Below, piece by piece: positions 1-12,704 of a stretch of DNA of 64,000 bases (position 1 is its first letter; each line of letters opens with the position of its first letter). A program made the position numbers and the translations under genes. Under the pieces are notes generated by a model. It saw only the letters and a list, made by a program, of their open reading frames with translations, was not told the DNA's origin and ran no database searches. The DNA is from Cyathus striatus (Eukaryota; Basidiomycota; Agaricomycetes; Agaricales; Nidulariaceae): assembly GCA_025738555.1 (NCBI GenBank), contig JAOVFP010000006.1, forward strand, positions 2,914,001 to 2,978,000, read 5' to 3'.

Positions 1-105
1 GAATGCATGGAACACATTCCCTTAGCTAGTTCAATTAAGTACTGGGTGCATGTACATAGTCTTTTGGACATTAGTAATTAGATATTATACATCCCATATT
101 TAATT

Positions 106-262
106 CCCTTAGTATATATCAAGTAGATATTTCTGCTGGCAGCACAGGACTCAACCCCAGCTCTCAGATGTCCCATTCCCTTAATAGCATACTTGTTTAT
201 TACAAATATTATAGCTGGCAGCTTGGGACTCACCCCAGCTCTTGTACCCTGACGTGCAATAT
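106..262 (+). repeat. direct repeat, left copy (possible LTR fragment)
   Basis: This stretch contains two imperfect tandem units of about 70-78 bases, each carrying a core like CTGGCAGC followed by GGACTCA and CCCAGCTCT. The same two-unit arrangement recurs in the same orientation at 4941-5090. Direct copies 4.8 kb apart around a block with broken genes could be remnants of long terminal repeats, but I see no clear TG...CA boundaries or target duplication. Confidence 0.5.
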
Positions 263-934
263 TAATACTAAGTTCTAATATTATATGACTAATAGAGAGA
301 TTTAGCCATTAAATAGTTTTAAAGCATATCACTTTTTAGTAAGGATAGTAATTCAATGGTGTATATGACTTATGGTAATTGGGACTCTGAACTGGCTTTG
401 CCAGCTAAGTTGTGGCTAAGTGGAGGATAGGCATGCAGGTCACTGCAAGATGCTGGTGAACCATTTCCAAGTCAACATGCATGACATACTTCCAAATATT
501 GTTTCAGAACATGTCACAGAAGTTGTGCATGCCAGTGTACTAATTTAGACTAAGTACCAGGCTCCTAAAACCAGCACTCTTGTACAGTTTGTCAGCCACT
601 GTTTGGGGTCAAGTCAATGACCTTGTGGAGGGACACCAGTCATTACATAATATGTAGTCAAGGGTTTTTATCATGTGATGTAGACCTTTGTCCTGACTCC
701 TCCTTAGCCTTTGGCTAGATTTGAGGTATCTCACTACAAACTTCACTAATCTTGGACTGATTACAGATTATGAAGCTGTGCTGATATATATACTAAATGA
801 AGTAAGATCATAGGTGATGACAGGTTGTGAAAATTTGCTGTCCAAGATTTTATTCAAAACTAATGACCTTATTTGGTTGGTTGATGACTCACACAACACT
901 ACTCTCATATCTCACAAGTCACAACAACCTCCTT

Positions 935-1078
935 ACAGCTAGTTACAAAATGATAGAGAATTCAGCTTCAAAAAAACTTCATAGTTTGTTTGGTTTTGGA
1001 GCTCAGCACATAGAAATGGAAACTGGCACCTCAACTACTAGCCTATTTTATCCACCCCACCAAACCACATTCCTGCAT
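935..1078 (+). repeat. inverted repeat arm, left
   Basis: The segment running from ACAGCTAGTTACAAAA to CCACCCCACCAAACCA is found again as its reverse complement at 6475-6620 with roughly 85-90 percent identity by eye. Together the arms bracket about 5.7 kb that includes the transposase relic. They may be long terminal inverted repeats of a decayed DNA transposon, or simply two insertions of one family. Confidence 0.55.
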
Positions 1079-1404
1079 GAGTTGACAGTATGGAATACAC
1101 CCTGAGTTCTTCATCTTCTTGCTTGCTTATGCCCAAAATCCCAAATCCCACTCTCCAACATCAACAACACCTTCAGGCTACATGCACTCTCAACTGCTAC
1201 TGTATTCTTATCTGTATGATATGTCTAAAATAGTGATTTCTTTTTCTGCATACTTGAGGTCTGCTCTAGTCATTGAGCCAGGCTAAATCATGTCTATTAC
1301 ATTATTCTGGCACCACAGGAGCAGCAATGATAAGTAGGTAGCTCCAGAGGGTGGTATAAGATGGAGACACTTGGGGAGACTAGGGAGCAGGTAATGTTCT
1401 TGCC

Positions 1405-2986
1405 ATGCCTCAGGATATTTGTAATCATTTGCATTTGAATGAGCAACAGCAGCATGAAGTTCAACAATGTTTTCCTCATGCAGGGTGGTGGTTTGAGATG
1501 CTTCCCACTCATTCTGAGTTCAACCCCACTCCTCCTTTATATGCTCAGCCACAGCCTCAGACTGCTATATGTGGTGGCTTACCTCAAGCCCAGGTTCATG
1601 ATCCTGCAGTAGGGGCCCAGGTGCCACATTATCATTCCCCCTACCAACAACCTCCTGTCTTGGTACCTGGAGAGCAGCATTATTAAAACATTCTGCCTGA
1701 TCAACCACCAAGATATCAGGATATTGTTCCAAACCCACCTCCCTTGCCATGTGGACCACCTGCATGACAGCTGAGAGAAGACAGAGGTAAGTCTAATGCA
1801 CTTCTGACATTTACTCTGAATGAGTTTCTAACATATTTTACAGTCATTTATGTGCCACATATCAATGTCTCTATTCCTTGTGCTACAGAAGACCCTGATG
1901 CTGTTGTAGTGCAACCCACTCTGCACCTAGAGACAGATCTTCTATTTGAGGATTTCTTTGACAGAATTTGTGCACAGATGGACCTCCATCCAGATGATGC
2001 ACTAATTGGTTACAAATTCAAAGGAGACTGTTTCTGATGCACCTCATAGGCTCTCAACTGCAGAAGAATATCAAGTCATGATAGATATTGCAATTGGTAA
2101 GATTCATTGTGCCTGGCACTATGAAGTTGTTCTAGACAAACATAACCTTGTAAGTCATTGTCATTCCTGTTTTAAAATGATTTCTTATAATGTTTGTGTA
2201 TAAAAACTTCACAGCAGGAAAACAGAAACAGAAGGCAAACCAATATGCAACCAGCCAAGTGCAAGGCTGATGAGACTGACTCTGAGTCAGATACCACCTT
2301 ATCATTTGCAAGTCAACTCTGGGAACTTAAAGAGCAGCTTGCATGCCAGTTGCACCATGGAAGATTTTGTTATGTTAACCCAGTCACAAATGATCATATC
2401 CACCTTGATATATATGTTCTATCACTGTGGGCAAAGAAAATAGTAAGATTTTGACTATTTCTGTCAATTACACTGGCTTATGACAATATAGCTACTGGGT
2501 GAAGCATTGTTCTGCAATCCACCTGCTGTAAAAAACTTCAACCATCTTCCCAGGAAGCAACAACAGGTTTCATCATCCACATCTTCCAACACTAGTCAAA
2601 TACATATTCACCTTGGGGACTCAATTCTTATGGCTCAATGTGGTCAAACTCAATCCAATCAACCCATTGACCTTACTAGTAACAGTGACTCTGAAGAGGA
2701 TAACACTGCTGTTTTTCCTCTCATGAGTGATGTTCTGTGCAACCTTCATGAAGACTTTCCAGAGCATAACTTCCTGCAATATGAGGCTTCCTTATTGAGA
2801 CACAGGTTTAAATATGTTGATGATGATATTCAGCATATTCATTACCATTACCTCATTGACATCATCAAGATGGAGGTGTGTGCTGTTAACATTTTTTCAG
2901 TGCAAGCCCACATCTTAATTCAATGTGCAAAGAAGGGTAAAGGTAAAGCTATCTCTAAAGAAGAGAATAAGGAGAATGAAATCTAG
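1405..2986 (+). pseudogene. broken multi-exon gene of unknown function
   Basis: Four exon-like segments can be strung together. Segment 1 (1405 to about 1785) is Pro/Gln/His-rich and contains in-frame TAA at 1684-1686 and TGA at 1765-1767. A GTAAGT...ACAG intron follows. Segment 2 (about 1844-2150) contains an acidic part (LLFEDFFDRI) and then FKGD followed by APHRLSTAEEYQVM in a shifted frame near 2030. Introns near 2150-2212 and 2445-2491 lead to segment 3 (Ser/Asp-rich) and segment 4 (2507-2986), which ends in a basic stretch with KGKGKA. I do not recognise the family. Repeats on both sides and the stop and frame changes suggest a dead, possibly transposon-borne gene. An alternative is a fast-evolving host gene. 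Confidence 0.4.
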
Positions 2987-3095
2987 TAATTGTCACCACC
3001 AATTACAGTCTTTAATGTACCACAAATCACTGCCATTTTGACACAGTAGAGTTTTTGTATACAATAATAAAACCTCTGTTCATAAACCTAATAGT

Positions 3096-3723
3096 CTACA
3101 TCAAGTAACCACACTCCCAGTACCACCCAACTGCCTTCTCTGATGTCATGGATCCAAAAACAGCCTGCCATAGCATACCAAAGGGATCACAGTCAGCAGC
3201 CCCCTGCAGCTCTGCACATGTGTAATCACAGTTCCTCCATATCCATGACTTCATTGCAGAGAATCCTTGCTCAATAGGATCATAGTCTGTAGAATATGGT
3301 GGTAGATATTTGAGACACATGCTGCTGTCCATACCCATGAGCTTGTGCCCCAGCATATAACATCTAATGCTCACTGATCTTCAAATGGTCTGCAGTCCAT
3401 GAGCAGGGAATGACATCAAGATGAAGAATCCCATCAAGCAAAAGAGCAGGGAGAATAGAGTAGCTGTCCAGTGGTTAGTACAACATGTAGTGATCATATG
3501 AAAGCACACACCATTTCCCTTGCACAAAAAAATCTCTCTGCCATGCATGCCAGCCAACTGGTGCCCATGCCCATTCCCTCTTCATTGTTGTTCTGTTGAC
3601 TCCAGCTTCATCAATGAATACAAGCTGGTCAGGTTGATAGTGCTCTGCTATGTGGATCTGAAATGCAGCATGGTGTTCTTCATTACATTCCAAAGTAGGT
3701 GCAGATACCTGAATGAATGACAC
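3096..3723 (-). pseudogene. Tc1/mariner-type DDE transposase, C-terminal relic
   Basis: Read on the minus strand, 3723-3475 encodes VFIDEAGVN followed by a WAW.P.G pattern, which is the first catalytic aspartate region of Tc1-like transposases. After a stretch reading LDGIL, 3374-3096 encodes YLPPYSTDYDPIEQGFS, the third catalytic region. The expected middle block with the second aspartate (a MDNA-like motif) is not found between them, so part of the catalytic core is deleted or unrecognisable. The N-terminal helix-turn-helix part is also absent. The family normally cuts and pastes DNA at TA sites; this copy cannot be active. I could not identify its terminal repeats. Confidence 0.75.
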
Positions 3724-4940
3724 TTAAATGATAAAAAGAGTTAAAAGGGCAAAGAGAGTTACTAGGGAGCAATAGCTATGAAACTATGTAAAGGTCATTG
3801 CTTACTCTTGCTAACAGTCAAGCAAGTGCAAGTCCAGGGGAATATCTTCAGAATACACAAGGTAATTCCAGGCAAAAGGGGGGATGAACATGCTTAGTAT
3901 ATTGGCTTGTACCCTATAATGCTTGTTTTATAACTACTATTTAATAACACTAAGAAACTCCTTTGAGGTCTTGGGAAGACTTAGATCACATGGGTTGTGA
4001 TAAGACTAACTTTTAGATAATGTTTATTTACATAGTATTAACACTACCGACAAAGAACATAAAGTTCAAGTTAGTTTATATTTAGTTTGAGGGCACAAGA
4101 GTTTCAAGTATAGTAAAGTGAACTAGGTATTTAATAGTAGATAGCATGATTGCCTTCACATACTTTCAGAACAGACTTCAGACTTCAGATTTGTACTCAG
4201 AATCCAATATAAATTTCAGAACATACTCTACTACAAGAATGGAAGTACAGCCAGTGCAGTGCTTAAGGTATTCTAAGGTATGTCTAAACTACTTATATAC
4301 TTAATTACATGGCAGCAGTCTCATGCATGATGGGATAGGTAAGGTAAATAGTATGTCATAATGTTCTAGTGTAATCCTAATGGTCAAAGAGGTATGGTTG
4401 ACCCTCCATATGAGAATCCATGTGGGCACACTCTGTTTCAGAGACACATCAAATGCCATGCCATGCTATTAATAGGTACACATCAAGAAATGTGCCAATA
4501 CATATGCTAATCTTGGCCAAGTACTCAGATATAACAGACACCAGTGTTTCTGGTACTGGTGCATCTGATGGCACCACCCATTGTGCTGCAGGTAGTGTTC
4601 AGTGCATGTTTCAAAGTCCTAGGGGCATGTGGTTTCCTGCATGGTGGCAGTATTACACAGGAGAGACATATGGACATCCTGGGTTATTTGAGAGACCACA
4701 CAATAGCTATGTGTTGCAGTATCTGGTGGGACCAGTGGCACAAAGAGCCCTCTAGTCTGAAGTATTTCCCTGAAGGTACGTGATTGTCTGGCCCAGTACT
4801 GGGTGTGTTATTCTGGGTATGGAGAAGTACTAATACATTCCAGAGTATTATCTTTAGGTTCTTTTCTTTATTGTATAGCTATCTAGTATGTTGTAATGTA
4901 TGTAGGAATCATCAAGCTGCCCAAATATATTGTTGTTATG

Positions 4941-5090
4941 TCAAATCCCTTAATTCATATCAGAGGTGATACTTTGACTGGCAGTGCAGGACTCAACCCC
5001 AGCCCTTGGACTCCTCCCTTGATAGTGTACTCAAGTAGAATACTTTAGCTGGCAGCTCAGGACTCACCCCAACTCTTGAACTCTCAAGCT
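4941..5090 (+). repeat. direct repeat, right copy (possible LTR fragment)
   Basis: Right-hand partner of 106-262, with the same two-unit CTGGCAGC...GGACTCA...CCCAGC/CCCAACTC organisation and similar flanking words (CCCTTAATTCATATCAG against CCCTTAGTATATATCAA). The copies differ by many substitutions, so the duplication is old. Confidence 0.5.
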
Positions 5091-6474
5091 TGATTCACTA
5101 TATTATATTACTGATACTAGATGTCTATTATATTTCGAAAAATAGCCTTCATATTTTACAGGGTGTATCAGTTGTTACACTCAAAAGTAAATGGATTGCC
5201 ATGAATACACTAAGTTGTACTAATAGTGGAAGAATCAATACAGAATTTCTTGTTCTACATGAGCAGGTTTGTGAGCCTTATATACTACTGAAAAAGCAGA
5301 GTTCTTAGGTGCTGTACAGGTATAACATATGTCTAGATAGAGTAATTAACTACAACACTGGGAGGAGGGGTGTGCACCTTCAGGAGGTAAGGTCTGGATA
5401 GGAGAGCATTGGTCATATCATCTCAAAGGGTGTGGGTGTGCAGGATAATAGAGATGCACTTATTGGCTGATGCACATTCCTAAATGCCCAGTGCATTGTG
5501 AGCCTAAAGATAGAACCATTGGCATGCATGGCTTTGGATCTATGGTCCATTTGCTTCAATCAGCAGATTGGGTCGAGATATAATTCACAAGATACTGAGG
5601 ACTGATTTGGCTTGAGTCCAAGGTGATGGCAAGGGCCATTGGCACTTGATGGGTGCTTTGATATGTCTGGCTTCTTTGGGTGTGTAGCACCAGGAGAACC
5701 ATCCCGTGACCTAGACACATCACATTACTGTGTGCTTATGGTGGATCAAGTGCTGCTGGGGTTCTATATACATGCTTTCCTGCTCTATCTCATATTATAA
5801 TCACTATTGCTTTCTATGTCTTTTTACTATGTCCTTAGTGGTAGTGTCTATAAATAGCATGATCATTGACAGTTTGGGCCTCACTCCAACACTTAGGTAA
5901 TCCAATTATGATCACAATTGAGTGGCTTATATTATACAGATATTGCAAAAATTACACTTATACATGTTGTACAGCCATCAGGCATATCAGAGTGCTTTTG
6001 TTAAAACATATCTTTTTGCATGTAAATCTGTGCAATTTGAGAGCATGTAAAATGGCCACCTTCAAAATGAACACACCTTGTGCTTCTTGTAGCTCCTCTT
6101 GCATCTCTTTGAGATAAATATCAGGAGTCCTTTGGATACAGGACTCAAGGAACTGTAATCAAATCAGCTAGCAGAATAAACAAGGGGATATAAACTCACA
6201 GCAACATCTAAAGCACAAAGACTATGAGGTGGTCCAACAATCACTGCCTTCTGTTGTACAGTACTAGTTTCATGGTACATGTATCAAAGGTGATAGACAA
6301 TGCTGAGGCCCACTTCATTGGACTTTGCCACAAGTCAAGGTGCAAGATATTTGCACTGTGTAACAAGAGTCTCCTTGACAGCTTTTGGAATGTGACAGTG
6401 GTTTCCTACCATGATGATTGAGGGAGAATGAGAGGAAATAGAGAGCATGCATGAGCTGTCCAAGGTTACATGTG

Positions 6475-6620
6475 GGTGTGGGAACATGGTTTGGTGGGGT
6501 GGACAAGGTAGGCTAGTAGTTGGGGTGCCAGTTTCCATTTGTATGCACCAAGCTCCAAAACCAAACAAACTATGAAGTTTTTTTTGAAGCTGGATTCTCT
6601 ATTGTTTTGTAACTAGCTGT
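6475..6620 (-). repeat. inverted repeat arm, right
   Basis: Reverse-complement partner of 935-1078. It lies at the right edge of the CpG-starved block; CpG content rises to normal within the next 100 bases, so the arm may mark the true end of the inserted material. Confidence 0.55.
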
Positions 6621-6650
6621 AGTTAAACAAGGGCAAATATTTGCTGAAGG

Positions 6651-7920
6651 CAAATAAACCTAAGAAAGGTTGTGCTCGATACTTAAATCTTTGTTTATGC
6701 CTCTGGGAGTGAAGATATTGTCCCAGTTTCATTACAGGCTGTATTCTATTGCAATATAAATATAGCATGCAAAGTTTGGAAGCGAACACAAGCTTTTCTG
6801 TCGTGTTATTGAACGGGATGTATACATTAACACACAAATGTGCAAGTTTTTATCATTATGGATGAGTGGATGTACTGAAAAATCCAGTTAACCACAAGTA
6901 GGTGATTTGCCAAGATTATTCATCACTAGGTAAATGATAGTAGAGTATGTTTGTTACTTAGTACGTAGGGTCTCTGCTACACATTCGGATTGGGACTCTC
7001 GGCTAACTCAGAAGTACCGAGGGCAGCTCATGCAACAAGCCATCTCAAGAAACTTACAACTACCCATATTCTTTGAAGGTTACAGTTGCTGGCAGTAGCC
7101 AAGATAAACTCAGTTCGATTCTGAGCCAACACAGTGACATGGCGCATTAAAGTCCATGAACGTTCAACGTTCAAGCTCAATGTTCAACATTAATTATCGT
7201 TGATCATTGTGTTTGCATGCGGGCACTTTCCAGTACTTACTTTGAATCCACGACACTTTATGCCATGATAAACTTCCATGTACGACGCTTTCATCAATTT
7301 TAATCCCCAGGAACGTACAACTAATCTATCATTTATGCCATTGTGTTATTAACGGTGTGCATTAGACACAATTATCATTGCTAAATTGATGTTTCCATAT
7401 TTTGTACTCCCAATGACCAGGTCAGTTTGGATATAATATACGAGCTTGCGAATCGTTGATAGTACAGTCGAATACAAGACTGTACATGCAGTTCGGAGTC
7501 CGAGTCAATGCAATTGCGGGTTAATTTAAGTTTTTGACATTGCAATAACATTACACAAACTGTGGTCGAGAAAACTTCAAAGGTTCCTCTCTAATCACTA
7601 CACTTGTACTTATGTACCAAGTGCGCTGCGACAACTCCAGAACATATTGCTATGAAATGTGCCTAAGTAACCGATCTATGAAAAAGCAAAAACCCTTCAA
7701 ATATTATACCATCTAATATATCTACCTCACTTACACACCCCATTCGAAATCCATCCTCACTTAACCACTCCGTACAAAATCCATCCCCTTCCTAACACCC
7801 TCAAAAACCTCCAGGCCCGCAACCCTCCTCTCCTCAACTCCAGAAAACGCACTATCCCACCACCTATCTCCATGCTTCACATCTTTCCACCCACCTCTAA
7901 GGAAGAGAGCAAGCTTCCTG
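6651..7920. other. intergenic, no gene supported
   Basis: CpG content is normal and no convincing exon was found. A T-arm-like hairpin lies at 7109-7125 (stem CTCAG/CTGAG, loop TTCGATT); the same hairpin recurs at 11614-11630 and 13110-13126. The bases before it resemble the upstream flanks of the duplicated unknown genes at 10729-12620, so this may be the eroded end of a third duplication unit. Confidence 0.5.
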
Positions 7921-8328
7921 GTGCTCCCTCCTCTGGATCGACACACAAGGTCTTGTACATTCGACCAATGCGGTGGGGGATTCGAATGCGAGTACGTAGA
8001 CGTAAAAGTCGTTCCTAAACCGGAAGCGGAAGTGAGAGAGGAAGCAGGAGCACAGAACCCGTTCAGCGCCATAACAACCGCAGGCGGAATTGTAATCCTG
8101 CCTATTTTGAAACAACATGCTGAGATTGTTATAGCGTTTACTATTGCCCCGTCTGGTTCTTCGATTCTGGATAGGGATTTCAGGTTGGGAGTGGTGCTTC
8201 CGGACTCGGAGATTGCAGGTGTGTTTGTGCCAGATTCAGAGGGGGTTGATAGGGTGGAGTTTGAAGATTGGGGGTGGAGGCGGTTGGGTTTTCGTTTGGG
8301 TTTTGTTACGAATTTGCATACGATGTAG
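7921..8328 (+). CDS. hypothetical small protein, 135 residues
   Basis: A continuous frame with balanced composition: an early Cys/Gly segment (FDQCGGGFECEY), a stretch of alternating hydrophobic and charged residues that could form beta strands, and the ending NLHTM. It has no signal peptide or clear membrane helix. An overlapping minus-strand frame (7761-8072) is also open, so the coding strand is uncertain. I recognise neither product. The normal CpG content argues against a decayed repeat. Confidence 0.25.
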   Translation: MLPPLDRHTRSCTFDQCGGGFECEYVDVKVVPKPEAEVREEAGAQNPFSAITTAGGIVILPILKQHAEIVIAFTIAPSGSSILDRDFRLGVVLPDSEIAGVFVPDSEGVDRVEFEDWGWRRLGFRLGFVTNLHTM

Positions 8329-9720
8329 ATCTATGTATTATTAGCTTAAATTGAAGGAATAGAAGTAAGGAAGGGACGAACCCATTTATGATCCCATGAA
8401 GCTATACTAAGTCGAACCTCGTACAGAGAAAGAATAGGTATCTCACGAATGAAGTGATAATGCGTCTCTTGGGATGTTATCAGTATGAGTGAGATAAGGA
8501 TAGAAGGGGGATGTAAGTACCACCCAATGCAATCCAGCCACCAGGAGCGAATATCCTTGGGAACATAATAATAGCAGCTTTGAAACGAACTGCGTCTAGT
8601 GTCTACCACATTATTCACCGATCAACCCTCCTCCGACATGCGAGTCGAACCACACACCTTGGCATAACTGGAATTGCTCATGTGTCCGTAAAAATCACAG
8701 TCGTCAAGACCTTTTTCGTTATAAGAGAAGGTATATAAAGAAAAGGTGAACGAAACGTACTGGCTGTTGACTTATAGCTCACAACCATATCTAACGGATT
8801 GCGCCCTAAAGATGATACCGAATCCACCCACTTCTCTTCTAATAGAACCTTCTCTTTTCTGGATTTGAGTAGTATACTGAGTTTGAGTAGTGCCTGGCGT
8901 GTACGAATATACAATACGGGTCGGAACATGCGTACTAGGTGGAACAAGGACGTGGGTTAGGTATATTGAGCTTGAAGAGGAAGGGAACACGTCTAGGAGA
9001 CGTACTGTGCCATGCAAGCGGCCACGATCGTATATTAACGAGAAATACAAGAGCAACGACAAGTTTCGTTACGAGAGAAAGGGAGGGTGTGCATCTGTTG
9101 AGCCAGGAGAGGACTGGTGGTATGAGGCCGGATAAGCGCCTAGGTAGTATGGTATCGACGACGGTGCTCATATTGTTGCATTTATCTAGTAAGCATAAGG
9201 TTTCTACAGGGAGAAGTGATAGTCATTGGTGTATATCACATACGGTTGTTACTAATACAACTCTTAACTGGCTTTGCGGGCTAGGTGGAGGATGATAAGG
9301 GTGCTGAACGTTGGTGGGCGCAAATTTTGACGTACCATCGTCGTCGTTTAGTAATAGTAGAACGCGTGAGAAGTTGTACTAGCGTCCAACTACTAACTAG
9401 AGTCTAGCGCCCCCATATTTGGCTCGGCTAACTCCGGCGGGAGATTGCCGCAGCCCCGAGCTCGTTTACCGCAAAACATGTCAGAATGCAAACATCCCTC
9501 TACTTCAGACTTATTTCACTATGAATGGGTAGATTTTCTTACTTCCGGGTTCTGGATATTCATATTTATTGTTACTACACAGTTCAAACTTTCACCTTTT
9601 GACTTCGTATAAAATAAGTACGATACAGCATTACAGACAGAATGGAATAAATGGTACCATCATTTAGAAGTAGAAACAGCATAAATGAAAAATGCACTAC
9701 AGCACAAAGCAACCCCCACA
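8329..9720. other. intergenic with a fragment related to 346-440
   Basis: Several short frames overlap here on both strands, none convincing. Bases 9219-9300 resemble 346-440 (shared words GTGTATAT, AACTGGCTTTGC and GTGGAGGAT). The copy here keeps CG where the left one has CA or TG. Bases 9610-9715 resemble 11970-12050, the downstream flank of an unknown-gene copy. Confidence 0.45.
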
Positions 9721-9995
9721 CACAGCTGGCAGGCAACTATTTTGCCGTCGCCATTGGCCGGCAAAATCGACAGCAATAACGTTAGATTTTGCAATTGGCA
9801 AAACAATTGTAAAACATAGGCAAAACATTTGCAAAATGTTTTCCTATATATGGAAATTATTTCCGTTTATAGTAATGGATTTTGCTTACATTTTGTCTAC
9901 ATCTTGCGATGGCATATATGTACCCAATATGTAACGTTATTGATGTCGAATTTACATGGATTTTGCCAACTGCAAAAAAGTTGCCCGCCAGCAGT
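9721..9995. mobile_element. small foldback element (MITE-like)
   Basis: The ends are inverted repeats of about 18 bases with three mismatches or fewer: CACAGCTGGCAGGCAACT on the left, and the reverse complement CACTGCTGGCGGGCAACT on the right. The 275-base interior is rich in TTTTGC/GCAAAA words in both orientations, which look like subterminal transposase-binding repeats. No target-site duplication is visible, so the superfamily is open; the layout is reminiscent of hAT-type MITEs. There is no coding capacity. Confidence 0.5.
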
Positions 9996-10663
9996 GACAG
10001 ACATGTTCTTTATCGTGCACTATTAATAAATAAACCCTAAGGCCGGCTGTCGCCTGCAGAGCCCACTACCATTTTCTCGTTGTTATGCATCTATTACTTC
10101 CATTTCTATACATACTTTGTGTGAACTTTAACTGCTTTATAACGAAAAGAATACCAGGTTAAGACATTGAGTGAACTTTTTTTTTTGATTCCAGAGGTAA
10201 GAAATGGAATTTGAAAACCTAACGCAACTTCACACAAGTCTTGAACAAAAAGTGAACACTGGATAAAGCAGTAGAGTAATAAAGAATTAAGCCCGTGAAT
10301 TGTTAGTAGCCAGGTAACATTCCATAGTACTGCGACACAAACCAACACTATGCGCAAACTATGCGAAACAAAATATTCACCAGACAAAACATGAATCAAA
10401 AAACATACCAGGATGATATCACAGCGTTGTGCACAATAGCGGGTATCTTCAAAATGAGAGGGAGTGGCAAGAGAGAGAGAGAGATGGCAGGAAAAACCTA
10501 ACAAAAGAGACAAAGGGAGCGTACAAGAGCGTACAAGGGGGGAGGCCGAAATTTCAATCCCAATCTGGATGTGAAACTTTAAATCCCAAACAGGTTACAA
10601 TATGACGTCATGTCATTTTTATGAAAATTCCTGCCATTTCCATTTCGTTTCGTCCCCCAAGAC

Positions 10664-10685
10664 CCCACTACCTAAAGGTAGTGGG
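10664..10685. repeat. perfect hairpin CCCACTACC/GGTAGTGGG, copy 1
   Basis: Nine-base arms around the loop TAAA. The same hairpin recurs at 33882-33906 and 52592-52615 with similar flanks (CCCAA before, GAAT after). Here it lies at the point where the downstream part of the unknown gene at 10729-11262 is lost, so it may mark the boundary of an inserted element. Confidence 0.6.
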
Positions 10686-10728
10686 AATCAATGAAACGCG
10701 TAAGTACAAGCTCGCAATGATAACGTAC

Positions 10729-11262
10729 CATAATTGAATCGCTGTAATCAACAATGTTCTCTGACATAAGTCTGTTTGAGGCTTCCATTCCCAGCATAAA
10801 CTTATCGTTCGTGGACCCCGTGCGTTCTGTAGAGTACTCTGAGTCTCCATTCGCGAAAAATACACCAATCTCTTCCATGGCTAGGATATTCACCATCTTT
10901 TCCCAGTCTCCCTCCATTACATCGGCCCAGTACTATTCATCTTGCTGGTTTTTGACGGAACAGCGGAGAATTAGTTCATGATCGAGGTAGAGTTCGTCAT
11001 TCAGGCATGGGCCGAATACTTTTAGCGTTAAAGCTTTCGTTTCCTTCAAAGCGGTGCGAATGTAAGACGGTTGCTGCAGCGCTAGTAGTAAGTACTTCTA
11101 TACGAGACTGACCTCGTAAGTCCTAGGTAAAAATACGACGGCATAGCGATCTTCTTTAAGCCGAGGATAGAACGAGGCTGGTAAGACGAACTTGACAAGT
11201 TTGGCGTTTGGGTAATAGCTCGTCTTATCCATCTTTGCCCACAGTTCTATGAATTGTGACAT
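10729..11262 (-). pseudogene. unknown family, decayed copy A
   Basis: Exon 1 (11262-11113) starts with MSQFIELW and reads LVKFVLPASFYPRLKEDRYA...PRTYE. An intron with GTCAGT...AAG ends follows (11112-11044). Exon 2 reads ETKALTLKVFGPC and continues to a WADV...WEKMVNI block and EIGVFF. A TAG at 10935-10933 replaces the tryptophan found at this place in the intact copy (29405-30141). The C-terminal membrane segment of the intact copy is not found; the hairpin at 10664-10685 and unrelated sequence follow. This is a pseudogene unless the stop is a sequencing error. Function is unknown. Confidence 0.6.
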
Positions 11263-12139
11263 GAGATCATCAGTTAGTTAGGTAAGGAATGGTACCTTTC
11301 ATTGACATGGTGGTGAACATGATGCGGTAGGTGATTCATTCGTCAGTGCTGGCAGCGTTTCAGTTTTGGAGGTGGTCTGTGCGCATTTGCAACCTATTTT
11401 GACATCTTTAATGCTAGTCGTGAGAAAGTGTAGTTATAGATGTGCCATTTACTTATATAATGAGACGATAAAATATGGCACCTGCTCGTCCAACGCGGAT
11501 TATGCCTCCTTCCATTTGTCTCATAATGAAGAATCTCGGTCTTACTTTAAAATTCTTGATTGTGGAGGAGGTTACAGCTTCTCGTAGTAACCATGTTTTA
11601 ATACAGACACAAACTCAGTTCGGTCCTGAGCCTACACATGGCCCTGGCCCCTTGTGTAATGAAAGGAGATTTTTTTCATCATGATACATCACAATCTCAC
11701 ACACTATGAACATCTTATATTATTAATATTAGCCATTAGATGAAAATATAGGTATATGTGCGTACTAGTCACCATGTTTGTTTGGAATGGAGATAATTGA
11801 CACTGTATTGCAAGTACTACAATGTATTAAAGGTGCGGATGGCAGATTGCGTACCCAGTCCGTGTCTGAGTTAATACAATCACTAGAACCTTTATATGTT
11901 TTAAAATTTCATGACGTTACCATAAATTTTATTACTGACTGAGCAGGGCATTTAGTTACTGTACACGCGAAACGGAATGAACCGTTATTTAGAAGTAAAA
12001 ACAACATAAATGGAAAGAGCACAGAAGCATAAAGCTATTGCGACGAAACATTGCTGTATCTTGTGCTATGAGTAAATCAACAAAACACAGAAGTACAACC
12101 CTCAATCACGCACCGTTATCGAACCACTACCATAAACAA

Positions 12140-12620
12140 GTTTAACAACATATTTGGGGGTAGTTTTTGTCGTTTCGGATTCGACTCCCAGCATGAACTT
12201 ATCGGTTGTAGGAAAAAGTTGATCAAAGGTGTTCGAAAGCGTGAAAAATACACCAATTTCTTACACGTCTAGGATATTAACCATATATTCCCAGTCTTCC
12301 GGCATGATATCGGCCCAGGACCATTCCCCTTTCTGGTTCCTGGCGGAATAGCGGAGAGTTATATTTCGGTAGTCAAAATTTAAGACATCGTCGTTATACA
12401 AGCACGGGCCAAACACTTTCCATGCCAATTTTTGGTTTCCTTATAGGTGAAAATGTAAGATTTTGCAACGCCAGTAGATTTATATCTGACTAACCTCGTA
12501 TGTCGAGGGCCTAAACACAGCAGCGTACCGGTCTTCTTTTAGTTTAGAATAGAATGCAGCAGGTAAGACGAGTTTGACAATTTTAGGCCCGGGTACAGGG
12601 AATCTGTCCATGCCATCCAT
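12140..12620 (-). pseudogene. unknown family, decayed copy B
   Basis: Exon 1 (from the ATG at 12620 to 12495) reads IVKLVLPAAFYSKLKEDRYA...STYE, ending at a GTTAGT donor. The next exon starts at about 12439 with ETK, then has a one-base deletion relative to copy A. After the frame is corrected it matches the family (RNQKGEWSWADIMPEDWEY), followed by a TAA where copy A has GAA (EIGVFF block). So it carries one frameshift and one stop. Its upstream flank to 13130 matches that of copy A (11290-11650), showing a tandem duplication of about 1.5 kb. Confidence 0.6.
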
Positions 12621-12704
12621 TTCCCACCTTTTCGGTAACTTGACTTGCAAGTAGAGAGTGTATAGCAAAGTTCTTCTATGGTGGTGGATGGTCAAGAGAT
12701 CCAA

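Larger units (their letters stand above)
1..6650. repeat. CpG-starved block of old repeats
   Basis: By eye only about half a dozen CG dinucleotides occur in the first 5 kb, although G and C are otherwise common, whereas CG is frequent from about 6650 onward. The block holds two inverted copies of one segment (935-1078 and 6475-6620), two direct copies of another (106-262 and 4941-5090), a broken unknown gene and a broken transposase. It is best read as a nest of dead transposons decayed at CpG sites. The stretches 263-934, 3724-4940 and 5091-6474 hold no gene I can support; the longest open frame there, 4420-4755 on +, matches nothing I know. Confidence 0.7.

Noticed and set aside
7085..7135. 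tRNA gene
   Set aside because: Only a T-arm-like hairpin is present; no matching acceptor stem, D arm or anticodon arm. No convincing tRNA was found elsewhere either.
10106..10513. 135-residue minus-strand frame
   Set aside because: Composition is low-complexity (GAGA and poly-T tracts); no domain, splice or repeat support.
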